DNA of 64,000 nucleotides, taken from NCBI RefSeq assembly GCF_029582805.1, contig NZ_JAKKUT010000008.1, forward strand, positions 248,001 to 312,000, in the 5' to 3' direction. Shown here in pieces: positions 8,073-16,338 of this stretch. Below the pieces are notes generated by a model. It searched no databases. It was given only the letters and a program-made list of their open reading frames with translations, and was not told the origin of the DNA. Both the position numbers and the translations under genes were made by a program. Numbering within the stretch: the stretch's first letter is position 1; each line of letters opens with the position of its first letter. This DNA comes from Candidatus Synechococcus calcipolaris G9. Its GTDB lineage: Bacteria > Cyanobacteriota > Cyanobacteriia > Thermosynechococcales > Thermosynechococcaceae.

Positions 8073-10334
8073 TTACTCAGAAGTGGTTGTATTCATATTT
8101 TCTGCATTATTAAATTCTGATATGTGATATTCAAAGAGTTGCTGAAAAATATGTTCATCTATTTTTTCACCAATGAGTGTCAAACGTTTCTCTAAAACTT
8201 CATGTACATGTGCTTTTAGTGCCTTGATCATATCATCGGCAGTTTTAATTTTTAAGTTAATTGTCATAATATGCTGATCTTTGTTGATTTGAATTATCAG
8301 TAACTTTGCTGATGCATAGTTATTAATTGCCCGTCGAATAGCAAGTTTTCCGTATTTACGTTCGACTGGCTTAGGTTGTTGAATGATGCTCTTTACTGCT
8401 TGAGCTACAAGCATATTTTTAGGTCGTTGAGTGACGGCCCAGTCAGCAACAACTTGAAGCACTGGAAATCCAGCTAATTTTCCCGGAAAAAGTCGATAGT
8501 AGATCCATTCTTGATGAACAAAAACGGGCGTATACTCATTAGTTTTGAAGCCCTCAGGAATTCGATCTTTGAAACACAGAATTGCGGTAGAAGAACATGA
8601 ATATCCCTGTATAGCATTTGCCAAATATAGCTCTTTTTTAATGTTTTGACAAGTATATCTTATGACATCAGAAAACTTAATGGCTTGGTATCTCAATGGC
8701 TCTAAATCGGGAATAAAAAAATTAATAGCTTCTTTAACTAAGCTTATATCTATCCCTGTCACTAGTTTAGCGCTATATTCAGGCATATCCATATAGCATT
8801 GGAATATCTCTGCAATTTTGGCAAGCTCATTTTCTTTGATCTTAGAAGGGTTGGTTGGATTCTCGTATTGAATGATATTAATTTTTTTCTGCAAGGGCTG
8901 ATTAAATTTACTGAGTTTGGATTTGGGTGGTTCAGTAATAATGGGTGGTCTAGTAATAATGGGTGGTTTAGTAATAATACGAGGAGGACTAGTATCGCTC
9001 TCTAAAAATGGATTTTCAATTAAAACAAAATGATGACAAACTTTTTGCAAGCTTGCACTTGCGGAACCATGGTAGGCACAGCCAATCACTGTTTTACCAT
9101 AGTCTCGTAGCTTTAAGGCTAAGGAGCCAAATCCCCCATCTCCAGAAACAATGACGTAGGTATTAATGGTTGGATATTGATGAAGTAAATCCACTGCATC
9201 AAGGGATAGATGAATATCTGCTGCATTTTTCTGTTCATGATTAGCCCCATACACTTGGATACAATCAACGCTAATCTCAGTCTCTTCTGTTTTCAAGGGG
9301 TGCAAAACCTGATTCATCCAATTAGCATAGGCTCGCTGAATAATCACATCCCCAATATCAACATGATCTTTAATATTTTTCAGAATTTCGTCAAAGGAAA
9401 TTTTTTCTTCCAATATCTTGGGATTTATTTTTTTGCCCTTGTTAAAAATAAAATTCTCAATGTCATACAAAATAGCCGTTTGGGGCTGGACGATCCTCTT
9501 ACCTTTATTAAGTTCGTTTTGAACTGCTTGTATGCCTTGGGCTAAATCCTGAACTGAAGTAGTAACGTGTTGTTCAAGGGAGTCGGCAGCCGCCTTTAGT
9601 TCGTCATGGAATTGCGATACAGGTTTTGGTTCAGTTTGCTGTTTTAGATGATCGAACCCTTCCTTTAGTATCTGTTTAAGTTCATTTTTAATGTTGTCGA
9701 TAGATTCGGAGAAGGTCGTTTGTTGCTCTGTCTTACCCTTGTTAAGATCGGTTTGAACTGCTTGTATCCCTTGCGCTAAATCCTGAACTGAAGTAGTAAC
9801 GTGTTGTTGGGAATCAGCAACCTTCTTCAGTTCGCGGTGGAACGATATAGATTCTGATTCAGTTTGTGTTTTTAGACGCTTGAATTCTTCTTTTAATATC
9901 TGTTCAAATTCATTTTTGATATTGTCGATAGATTTGAGGAAGGTCGTTTGTTGCTCTGTCTTACCCTTGTTAAGATCAGTTTGAACTGCTTGCATCCCTT
10001 GCGCTAAATCCTGAACTGAAGTAGTAACGTGTTGTTGGGAATCAGCAACCTTCTTCAGTTCGCGGTGGAACGATATAGATTCTGATTCAGTTTGTGTTTT
10101 TAGACGCTTGAATTCTTCTTTTAATATCTGTTCGAATTCATTTTTGATATTGTCAATATATTTAGAGGAGATCGTCTCTCCCGGTCTCTTTTGCTTGCTT
10201 GTTTGGGCAATAGATGCTCCGGCGATCGCGCCAACACCACTAACCCCCACTGCAACCAAAGCATTACCTGGATTTATAACGGCCGCTGCACCACCAGTGA
10301 CAAGGGCAGCTAGAGGAGAAATAAGCCACTTCAT
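8073..10334 (-). CDS. Membrane-anchored coiled-coil repeat protein with NYN (PIN-like) nuclease domain
   Basis: The protein has 753 residues. Residues 5-43 form a Gly/Ala-rich hydrophobic hairpin typical of a membrane anchor. Residues 60-280 are three copies of a 76-residue coiled-coil unit (IDNIKNEFEQILKE...). Residues about 285-440 form a NYN/LabA-like domain: TAILYDIENF with Asp291 and Asn294, NAADIHLSLDA with Asp373 and Asp379, and IVSGDGGFGSLA with Asp399. These are the acidic residues expected for metal-dependent RNA cleavage. A Pro/Ile-rich linker (PPIITRPP-type, about 450-470) leads to a C-terminal region whose residues 520-600 weakly resemble an OST-HTH/LOTUS RNA-binding domain. The gene is visibly AT-richer than its neighbours and nearly lacks HIP1 sites. 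A role as a membrane-tethered RNase is inference. Confidence 0.75.
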   Translation of the reverse strand: MKWLISPLAALVTGGAAAVINPGNALVAVGVSGVGAIAGASIAQTSKQKRPGETISSKYIDNIKNEFEQILKEEFKRLKTQTESESISFHRELKKVADSQQHVTTSVQDLAQGMQAVQTDLNKGKTEQQTTFLKSIDNIKNEFEQILKEEFKRLKTQTESESISFHRELKKVADSQQHVTTSVQDLAQGIQAVQTDLNKGKTEQQTTFSESIDNIKNELKQILKEGFDHLKQQTEPKPVSQFHDELKAAADSLEQHVTTSVQDLAQGIQAVQNELNKGKRIVQPQTAILYDIENFIFNKGKKINPKILEEKISFDEILKNIKDHVDIGDVIIQRAYANWMNQVLHPLKTEETEISVDCIQVYGANHEQKNAADIHLSLDAVDLLHQYPTINTYVIVSGDGGFGSLALKLRDYGKTVIGCAYHGSASASLQKVCHHFVLIENPFLESDTSPPRIITKPPIITRPPIITEPPKSKLSKFNQPLQKKINIIQYENPTNPSKIKENELAKIAEIFQCYMDMPEYSAKLVTGIDISLVKEAINFFIPDLEPLRYQAIKFSDVIRYTCQNIKKELYLANAIQGYSCSSTAILCFKDRIPEGFKTNEYTPVFVHQEWIYYRLFPGKLAGFPVLQVVADWAVTQRPKNMLVAQAVKSIIQQPKPVERKYGKLAIRRAINNYASAKLLIIQINKDQHIMTINLKIKTADDMIKALKAHVHEVLEKRLTLIGEKIDEHIFQQLFEYHISEFNNAENMNTTTSE
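9498..10157 (-). repeat. Three tandem 228-bp repeats inside the NYN protein gene
   Basis: Units run 10157-9930, 9929-9702 and 9701 to about 9498. The first two are almost identical at nucleotide level, while the third is diverged. Each encodes a 76-residue coiled-coil unit beginning IDNIKNE and including HVTTSVQDLAQGIQAVQ. Such units can expand or contract by slippage or recombination. Confidence 0.9.
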
Positions 10335-10375
10335 TAAGGGAAAACTCAGACTACCGAAAAATTATATTGAGGATG

Positions 10376-10405
10376 ATTCTAGCAATATACTTTGAATCTA
10401 GACAA
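10376..10405 (-). promoter_or_regulatory. Candidate sigma70-type promoter of the NYN protein gene
   Basis: On the minus strand TTGTCT (complement of 10400-10405) and TAGAAT (complement of 10376-10381) are 18 bases apart, about 40 bases ahead of the ATG at 10334. This fits a weak consensus promoter and would let the gene be transcribed apart from the upstream efflux adaptor. Confidence 0.4.
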
Positions 10406-10442
10406 GGGATAACTTGAAAATGTTATATTTATTTACAATATT

Positions 10443-11735
10443 TTAGTTTTCATCTAGTTTCGGGCGCAACTTCTCAGGAAAATCAATAAATACCCGTTCC
10501 CCTGGCTGAATTCCCTCAATGACCTGGGTTTGATCTTGCCAGCTACTACCAATCGTAATTGGCCGAAAGACGGGTTTGTTATCGGGGCCCGGGAGATAAA
10601 CGCCAGTTTGTCCCTTTTCTACGGAGATGGCCACCGTGGGCATCAAGAGGGCATTATCTAAGCGGCTGCCGAGAAAATCCAGGTTGACATTCATCCCCGA
10701 TCGCAGTTTTTCTAGGCCGGAAAGGATGGAAACCCGCACCTGGAAAAAGGTCACATTTTGCTCAACCACAGCCTCAGGGGCAACCAAGCGAACCCGACCG
10801 GTAAAGGTTTCCCCAGGGTAGGCATCGGCAATAATTTCCACCTCTTGGTTTTGACGCACTTGGCCAATATCCACCTCGGGAATTTCCGCCAGAACCTCTA
10901 AGCCCTGGGCAATGGCCACAATGGAACTGGATGTGGCGGAGGTGGTTGTCGAAGCAGAGGTGGTCGGCGTGACAAATGCGCCGGGGTTGGCATATTTCTG
11001 GGTAATAATCCCATCAAAGGGGGCGCGGATCACCGTGTTATCTAGATTGACGCGGGCATTATCCACTTGGGCTTGGGCGGAGGCGACAACGGCCTGGGCT
11101 TGACGAATATCTTCCTGGCGGGATCCTTCTTTTTGTAGTTCTAGTCGCTTCTTCGCTTCATTTAGGTTGGCGATCGCCCCATCATTTTCAGCCACCAGTT
11201 CATCCAGTTGATCCCGGGGAATCGCCCCTTCATCGGCCAGCATGGTATAACGACGTACCCGTTCCGTACTCAGACGCACCCGCACTTCAGCGGCCCGAAC
11301 TTGGGCCTGGGCCTGGTCTACCTCTTGGCTGCGATTACCCGCTACTGTTCGATCTAGGCGGGCCATGGCATCCACTAAATTGGCTTGGGCCTGGGCCAGT
11401 TGGGCCTGGGCATCGCGGCTATCCATCCGGGCAATGACTTCGCCAGCGGTGACCACATCCCCCTGCTCAACGTAGAGTTCCACTAGCTCCCCGGCATTCT
11501 TGGGACTAATATTTACCGTTTGCACCGGCACAATTGTCCCCGTTGCCCCAACCCGCGCCACCAAATTCTCGGCGGATTCCACCACCACGGTATAGCGGTC
11601 TAAATCAACATCAGACCCTTGCTGGCGCACATAAAGATAGCTGCCGCCGCCAATAAGACCGGCAATCAACAGGGCCCCCAAGAGCGATCGCCAAGGTCTT
11701 GATTCTTTACCCGCAAACGGCAGATAGGTTGCCAT
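10443..11735 (-). CDS. HlyD/RND-type efflux periplasmic adaptor protein
   Basis: The protein has 430 residues. One N-terminal membrane segment (about residues 17-35) is followed by a biotinyl-lipoyl-like half (GTIVPVQTVNISPKNAGEL, near residues 65-85). A long alpha-helical hairpin rich in Ala/Gln (about 110-220) comes next, then the second lipoyl half (VIRAPFDGIITQKYANPGAF) and beta-barrel and membrane-proximal domains. This is the architecture of membrane fusion proteins that link inner-membrane transporters (RND, or MacB/DevC-type ABC) to an outer-membrane channel. No pump subunit lies next to it here, so the substrate is unknown. A Ser/Thr-rich insertion (TTSASTTTSATSSS) follows the second lipoyl motif. 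Confidence 0.88.
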   Translation of the reverse strand: MATYLPFAGKESRPWRSLLGALLIAGLIGGGSYLYVRQQGSDVDLDRYTVVVESAENLVARVGATGTIVPVQTVNISPKNAGELVELYVEQGDVVTAGEVIARMDSRDAQAQLAQAQANLVDAMARLDRTVAGNRSQEVDQAQAQVRAAEVRVRLSTERVRRYTMLADEGAIPRDQLDELVAENDGAIANLNEAKKRLELQKEGSRQEDIRQAQAVVASAQAQVDNARVNLDNTVIRAPFDGIITQKYANPGAFVTPTTSASTTTSATSSSIVAIAQGLEVLAEIPEVDIGQVRQNQEVEIIADAYPGETFTGRVRLVAPEAVVEQNVTFFQVRVSILSGLEKLRSGMNVNLDFLGSRLDNALLMPTVAISVEKGQTGVYLPGPDNKPVFRPITIGSSWQDQTQVIEGIQPGERVFIDFPEKLRPKLDEN

Positions 11736-11970
11736 CGTTATTTATACCTACGCTGCCATTACTTTAACATTTCTTTACCTGGTTGAAAGGGAACCCCGGA
11801 TCGTACCCACGGAGACAGAGTCAGGTTGTTCACACCTTGTTTTTGCTAAAATCAGAGGAATCAAATTGGCCCATGACGATTTTTTCCTGTTTTGAATCGT
11901 GGTTCGGCCCGTTGTACCCCATTGGCTAAGGTGGGGGTAGGCTCTCAATGAGGAAGGCGAACAATCAAGT

Positions 11971-12522
11971 ATGGCAGAGTTGACACTGATCTATCTGTTC
12001 AGTGGTAGCTTAGGGCTATCTGCATTGTTGTATAGTCAATGGTGGTTTTGGCAACTTGACCTGTGTGCGCAAGAGCAAGAGGAAGAGGAAGGTTTGACGA
12101 ACTATCAATCCCAACAAGCAACCCCTACAACCAAAAAAACTCCAGCCCAGTTAGCCGGGTGGGAGTTTAAGATCCTGCGATCGCAGCAAAATATTTTCCA
12201 TCAGTTAGACAAACTTCAAGCGGTCTGTGCCGAAGAAGCTAAGGGAGGATGGATCCTCTTAGAAAAATTAGACGATCGCCGCCTCCGGTTCAAACGGCCC
12301 ATGGTACTTCGGGAAAAGTTGCCCCCTATCGCTGGCTACGATCCCTATCGCTGCTACTACGGTTCTCGCTTTCGCTGGGGTTCGATTTTTTCCTTCCTGA
12401 TTTTAATTTTATTAGCCACCTTACCTGCATATCTAGGTTATCGCTTGGTTATCCTAAGTCAGAGTGATTCATCTTGGACTGCTCCGTCCTGGCCCCCTGT
12501 TGAAGCTCCCCCTCAACCTTGA
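11971..12522 (+). CDS. Membrane protein of unknown function ahead of Ser/Thr kinase
   Basis: The protein has 183 residues. It has one hydrophobic segment at the N-terminus (about residues 5-25) and a second near 140-160; the central part is charged and presumably cytosolic (or periplasmic, depending on topology), and the tail is Pro/Trp rich. No family was recognised. The stop codon lies 11 bases before the kinase ATG, so the two genes are very probably co-transcribed, and the protein may be a partner or substrate of the kinase; that last point is inference. Confidence 0.7.
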   Translation: MAELTLIYLFSGSLGLSALLYSQWWFWQLDLCAQEQEEEEGLTNYQSQQATPTTKKTPAQLAGWEFKILRSQQNIFHQLDKLQAVCAEEAKGGWILLEKLDDRRLRFKRPMVLREKLPPIAGYDPYRCYYGSRFRWGSIFSFLILILLATLPAYLGYRLVILSQSDSSWTAPSWPPVEAPPQP

Positions 12523-12533
12523 GGCAATTACCT

Positions 12534-13946
12534 ATGACCACTACCACGCTTCATTCTGGCAGCACCTTACAGGGAGGTAAATATCGTCTTGATAGCCTCC
12601 TGAGTCAAGGCGGGTTTGGCGTAACCTATCGGGCTACCCATACACTCTTGAACCAGGCCGTTGTTCTCAAGACCCTCAATCCCCAGCAACAACGCCCTCA
12701 AGATTTACAAAAGTTTGGTCAGCGATTTATCCAGGAAGCCCAACGCCTGGCCCAGTTCCAGCACCCCCATATTGTTCGCGTCACCGACTGTTTTGTGGAA
12801 GCGGGCCTACCCTTTATTGTTATGGACTACATTCCCGGACAAACCCTAGCGGCCCTAACCCGCAGTGGCCCCCTGAGTGAAGATGTGGCCTTACACTATA
12901 TTCGTCAGGTGGGACGCGCCCTAGAAATGGTGCATCAAAATGGCTTACTCCATCGAGATGTAAAACCCGACAATATTATGTTGCGGGAAGGGACGGATCA
13001 AGTTGTCCTAATTGATTTTGGCATTGCTCGGGAATTTAATTTAGGGGTCACTGAAACCAATACGGGGTTACTCTCCGCTGGCTATGCCCCCATTGAGCAA
13101 TACCTGCCCCGCCATCAATGGAGTCCAGCAACGGATATTTATGCCTTGGCGGCCACTCTCTATGCTCTTTTAGCGGGTAAAGCACCGGTGGCCTCTGTGT
13201 TACGGGATCGGGTTCCCCTAGAAGATCTGCGTGAATTTCAACCCAATGTCAGCGATCTCACCCTTGGGGCTATTAACCAAGGCATGGCCATGGAAGCGCG
13301 ACAACGGCCCCAAAGCGTCTCCACATGGTTAGATCTATTAGGGCCCCAGGGAAAGGGAGTGTCCCGGCCGACGGTGGCAACAGTGGCAGTGTTACCCCAG
13401 CACTATCATTCCCTGCCAGCAACTCAAAATAATCAAAATAATGGGTCAGCCGGTTATTCCTCCGGTTCAACAGGTTGGAATCCTTGGTATTGGCTCATCG
13501 GCACCGCGATTATCGGCAGTCTTTTGGGGGCGGGTCTAGGCTTTTTAGTGCGAAATCGTCCAGCACAGGTTTTTCCGGCTACCCCTGACCCCACCACCGA
13601 GGAGCAGGATTTTCCACAAACCTTACCCACAGTCACCCCCCGAGTTCGCCAAAACCAACCCCGCATTGAACCGAGTCCCACGACTATCCCGGAGGTGGAG
13701 ATTACGTTACCGCCGGTTATTCCGGAAGAGGATCCGCTGCCGGATATTATTTTAGAGGAGACACCGCCCCTCGATCCGTCCACCCCGGCCAGTCCCTCTC
13801 CCTCGCCCAAGCCGGAAGCCTCGCCCAAGTCAAGTCCAAGTCCCCAACTTTCACCGATGCCGGAGGTGAGTCCCCCTGTGAATGTTCTTCCTCCCAGTGA
13901 TCCGGTTCCACCCTCAGAACCAGATACCAGTGGTAGTTCTCAGTAG
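12534..13946 (+). CDS. Serine/threonine protein kinase with transmembrane segment and Pro-rich tail
   Basis: The protein has 470 residues from the ATG at 12534, which has a GAGG nine bases upstream; a TTG at 12519 overlapping the previous stop is less likely. The kinase domain (about residues 16-275) has a Gly-rich loop [11 protein letters not shown], Lys46 in VVLKTL, the HRDVKPDN catalytic loop and IDFGIARE (DFG). It is a Hanks-type kinase of the cyanobacterial SPK kind. One membrane segment (about 318-340) is followed by about 130 residues dominated by Pro, Ser, Glu and Thr, predicted outside the membrane. It lacks PASTA repeats. Downstream, yebC begins eight bases after the stop, suggesting a three-gene operon. 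Confidence 0.92.
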   Translation: MTTTTLHSGSTLQGGKYRLDSLLSQGGFGVTYRATHTLLNQAVVLKTLNPQQQRPQDLQKFGQRFIQEAQRLAQFQHPHIVRVTDCFVEAGLPFIVMDYIPGQTLAALTRSGPLSEDVALHYIRQVGRALEMVHQNGLLHRDVKPDNIMLREGTDQVVLIDFGIAREFNLGVTETNTGLLSAGYAPIEQYLPRHQWSPATDIYALAATLYALLAGKAPVASVLRDRVPLEDLREFQPNVSDLTLGAINQGMAMEARQRPQSVSTWLDLLGPQGKGVSRPTVATVAVLPQHYHSLPATQNNQNNGSAGYSSGSTGWNPWYWLIGTAIIGSLLGAGLGFLVRNRPAQVFPATPDPTTEEQDFPQTLPTVTPRVRQNQPRIEPSPTTIPEVEITLPPVIPEEDPLPDIILEETPPLDPSTPASPSPSPKPEASPKSSPSPQLSPMPEVSPPVNVLPPSDPVPPSEPDTSGSSQ

Positions 13947-13954
13947 CAGGCATT

Positions 13955-14722
13955 ATGGCTGGACATAGTAAGTGGGCAAATATTAAACGACAAAAGGCCC
14001 GGGTAGATGCTCAAAAAGGAAAGGTCTTTGCGCGGTTATCTCGGGCAATTATTATGGCCGCTCGCCACGGCGGGGCAGATCCATCCGCTAATTTTCAATT
14101 ACGGGGCGCAATTGATAAGGCTAAGGCGGCGGGGATTCCCAATGACAATATTGACCGAGCGATCGCCAAGGGGTCAGGAACCTTAGCTGGTGACGGTCAA
14201 GACCTGGAAGAAATTCGCTACGAAGGCTATGGCCCCAGTGGTGTGGCAGTTCTGATGGAAGCCCTGACCGACAATCGGAACCGTACCGCCGCCGATATTC
14301 GGGCTGCCTTTAATAAGCACGGAGGCAACCTCGGAGAAACGGGCTGTGTGGGCTGGATGTTTGAACCCTGGGGAGTGGTCACCTTGACGGCCCCGGAGGA
14401 TGAAGAGGCCTTTTTAGCCACGCTCCTAGAAGTGGATGCAGAGACCTATGAAGTGATTGACACAGAAGAGGGGGCGATCGCCGAAGTCCGCTGTGGGGTT
14501 ACCGCCCTAGAGGCCCTCAGTGATGCCCTTACCTCCCAAGGCTACGAGATTCAAGATACTGAAAACCGTTGGATTCCCCTCAATACCGTCGAAATTACTG
14601 ACATCGAGAGTGGTCGCCGACTTCTCAAACTGATGGATGCATTGGCAGAATTAGACGATCTAGAAACCGTAGCTGCTAACTTTTCCCTAAGTGATCCAGT
14701 GCTCGCGGCCTTGTATCCCTAG
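13955..14722 (+). CDS. YebC/PmpR (TACO1-like) family protein
   Basis: The protein has 255 residues. The N-terminal signature MAGHSKWANIKRQKARVDAQ and the GIPNDNIDRAIAKGSG segment identify the family. Members have been annotated as DNA-binding transcriptional regulators. More recent work on bacterial and mitochondrial relatives links them to translation of difficult (for example polyproline) stretches. It directly follows a kinase with a strongly proline-rich tail, which is a curious but unproven match to that role. It is probably co-transcribed with the kinase (eight-base gap). Confidence 0.93.
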   Translation: MAGHSKWANIKRQKARVDAQKGKVFARLSRAIIMAARHGGADPSANFQLRGAIDKAKAAGIPNDNIDRAIAKGSGTLAGDGQDLEEIRYEGYGPSGVAVLMEALTDNRNRTAADIRAAFNKHGGNLGETGCVGWMFEPWGVVTLTAPEDEEAFLATLLEVDAETYEVIDTEEGAIAEVRCGVTALEALSDALTSQGYEIQDTENRWIPLNTVEITDIESGRRLLKLMDALAELDDLETVAANFSLSDPVLAALYP

Positions 14723-15351
14723 GCCTGTACCCATAAACCAACACCAATCTCTCAGTAATTTTACGGGACTTTTATTTTTGAATAGTCCCACAAACTTGGG
14801 TGATCTTACGGTAGAGGACATCCTAGTTCAGGTGTCATTATGATATTCAGATAAACAAAGCACCAACTCGATGTTCCCTTTAACTCTTCTGTGATGTTCC
14901 CGTTGATTGTTTCCTTGTTGGGCAACGTGTTCCTCTTAGTTTCAGGATAGTATTATGGCTCGTTGTCACTGCTTCCCGCTATGGTTTGTGTTCCCTTAAT
15001 TGATTTTTAGTCGGCTCGTGTGTGTTCAGAAAAGCTGTGTTCCAATTGTGTTCTAATGTCATTCAAACCTTAATATACCCAACTGATCCTGTACGTAATG
15101 TGCAGGATTTTTTCTATCTGGAACTGATCAGCGGATGACGGACAATCCTATGGACTAGTATTTCAAACTGGCTCGTTATTCTTGGAACCCGGCATTGCCT
15201 GGCTATGCTTTAGGGGGCTGTGTTTAAGCGGGATGCTGGGATATATATTACCCTAAGATTAGATAAGTATCCCCCATGGCACATCCCATATTGCCTAGGA
15301 ATGGGGTAATGAGGGTATTAATCGAGCATGTATCATTCAGCTTAGGGTTTC
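14723..15351 (+). other. 629-base intergenic region before phoU
   Basis: No gene of normal size fits here. The region contains a GGGACT/AGTCCC inverted repeat at 14765-14789 just after yebC (a possible transcript end), and a cluster of TGTTCC-type repeats at 14870-15054. The word GGCTCGT occurs near 14957, 15012 and 15172. It also has an 18-codon hydrophobic open frame starting ATG at 14894 and ending TAG at 14950. The length and repeat content suggest a long phoU leader or a non-coding RNA, but I cannot assign a family. Confidence 0.4.
14870..15054 (+). repeat. Cluster of seven (G/T)(A/G)TGTTCC-type direct repeats
   Basis: GATGTTCCC occurs at 14870-14878 and 14893-14901. CGTGTTCC occurs at 14926-14933, TGTGTTCCC at 14987-14995, TGTGTTCA at 15021-15028, TGTGTTCC at 15036-15043 and TGTGTTCT at 15047-15054. 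All are in one orientation, with irregular spacing of 11-61 bases between starts. They lie 300-480 bases ahead of phoU. They do not match the tandem 8-bp Pho box I know, so their role is open. Confidence 0.6.
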
Positions 15352-16011
15352 ATGGTGATCCGCTCTCAATTTGAACAGCAACTCCAACGGGTTCGTGCCG
15401 ATTTACTCCGTATTGCTGCCCTCGTTGAAGGTTCCTGTAGTTTAGCCCACGAAGCTCTGATTAAGCGGGATTTAGTTGCAGCGGATAAGATTGCCCCTAG
15501 GGATGAGGAAATTGACCGTCTGTATCGACAAGTCACCAGCGATTGCATGACCATCCTGTCCCTTCAGGCCCCCGTTGCCACGGATCTGCGCTTTTTGACG
15601 AGTCTTTTGCATATCAGTCGGGACCTAGAGCGGATTGGCGATTATGCCGTTGAAATTGGCCAGTTTTCTACCAAACTCTTTGCCCACCCCCCCGCCCCCT
15701 ATTTACCTCGGATTGAAACCATGTTCAATCGCTGTCAAACCATGCTGGCCATGAGCTTAACGGCCCTAACGGAGATGGATACTGAGGCAGGGCAATTACT
15801 TCTAGAGCGGGATGATGCGGTGGATGCGGACTACGAATCGGTGTACAACTCCCTGTGTCACCAAAGCTATAGCCCTGGAACCATTGAACCAAACCTACTA
15901 CTGCTGCTGACCGTGCGGAATCTTGAGCGTATTGCCGACCATGCTGCCAATATTGGGCGACGGGTGAACTACATTGTTACAGGGGAACCCCTGATTATTT
16001 CCAAGCCATAG
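15352..16011 (+). CDS. phoU: PhoU family phosphate signalling protein
   Basis: The 219-residue protein has the two-repeat PhoU helical fold. Each repeat carries the metal-binding signature: DLRFLTSLLHISRDLERIGDYA (read in two parts) near residues 80-100, and LLLLLTVRNLERIADHAANI near 181-200. PhoU links the Pst phosphate transporter with the sensor kinase of the Pho regulon and represses it when phosphate is ample. No pst or kinase genes are adjacent. A strong stem immediately follows the stop codon. Confidence 0.94.
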   Translation: MVIRSQFEQQLQRVRADLLRIAALVEGSCSLAHEALIKRDLVAADKIAPRDEEIDRLYRQVTSDCMTILSLQAPVATDLRFLTSLLHISRDLERIGDYAVEIGQFSTKLFAHPPAPYLPRIETMFNRCQTMLAMSLTALTEMDTEAGQLLLERDDAVDADYESVYNSLCHQSYSPGTIEPNLLLLLTVRNLERIADHAANIGRRVNYIVTGEPLIISKP

Positions 16012-16038
16012 GATTTTCGTTGGTCTACCGACGAAATC
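16012..16038 (+). terminator. Hairpin directly after phoU
   Basis: The bases after the phoU stop form a stem of about nine pairs (TTCGTTGG with CCGACGAA, one G-T pair) around a TCTA loop. No run of T follows, so it may stabilise the transcript 3' end rather than act as an intrinsic terminator. It overlaps a small open frame listed separately. Confidence 0.45.
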
Positions 16039-16148
16039 GGATCAATCAGCGTCTCCTCAATGTTGGGCAAGAGACGCGGCAGATGATTGCATCGTTACTC
16101 GTCAAACGGTATAAGGAGCGTTTTTTACGCTTGCTCTCCAATATCTAA
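16020..16148 (+). CDS. Possible 42-residue basic small ORF after phoU
   Basis: From the TTG at 16020 a frame stays open for 42 codons to TAA at 16146-16148. It encodes a strongly basic, amphipathic-looking peptide (RRNRINQRLLNVGQ, then RYKERFLRLL). There is no clear ribosome binding site and the frame overlaps the phoU hairpin, so chance is a real possibility. An AGCGT/ACGCT inverted repeat with a five-T loop lies inside it at 16117-16131. I see no family resemblance. Confidence 0.2.
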   Translation: MVYRRNRINQRLLNVGQETRQMIASLLVKRYKERFLRLLSNI

Positions 16149-16186
16149 AAATATCCCAATTCCCCCAATACAATGGCGATCGCCCG

Positions 16187-16214
16187 TTGACCCTTAAGCA
16201 AACTGCCCTAAACT
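16187..16214 (+). promoter_or_regulatory. Candidate promoter of the cytochrome oxidase operon
   Basis: TTGACC at 16187-16192 and TAAACT at 16209-16214 are 16 bases apart, about 125 bases ahead of the ctaC ATG. They fit a sigma70-type promoter with a good -35 and a weaker -10. A HIP1 octamer precedes it. Confidence 0.4.
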
Positions 16215-16338
16215 GAGAATTTTTAGATTTTTTGTAATGAATCTTTAGAATCTTTTAACCCACTTCTGGGAGAAATCTGCCTAGGATCAGGGAGGGAATG
16301 ACCCCAAAACCGTTTGCATCCTTGCCGGATACCGATTT

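Noticed and set aside
13454..13828. Antisense frame of 124 residues over the kinase Pro-rich tail
   Set aside because: Glycine/serine-rich composition mirrors the repetitive coding strand; no start signal and no family resemblance.
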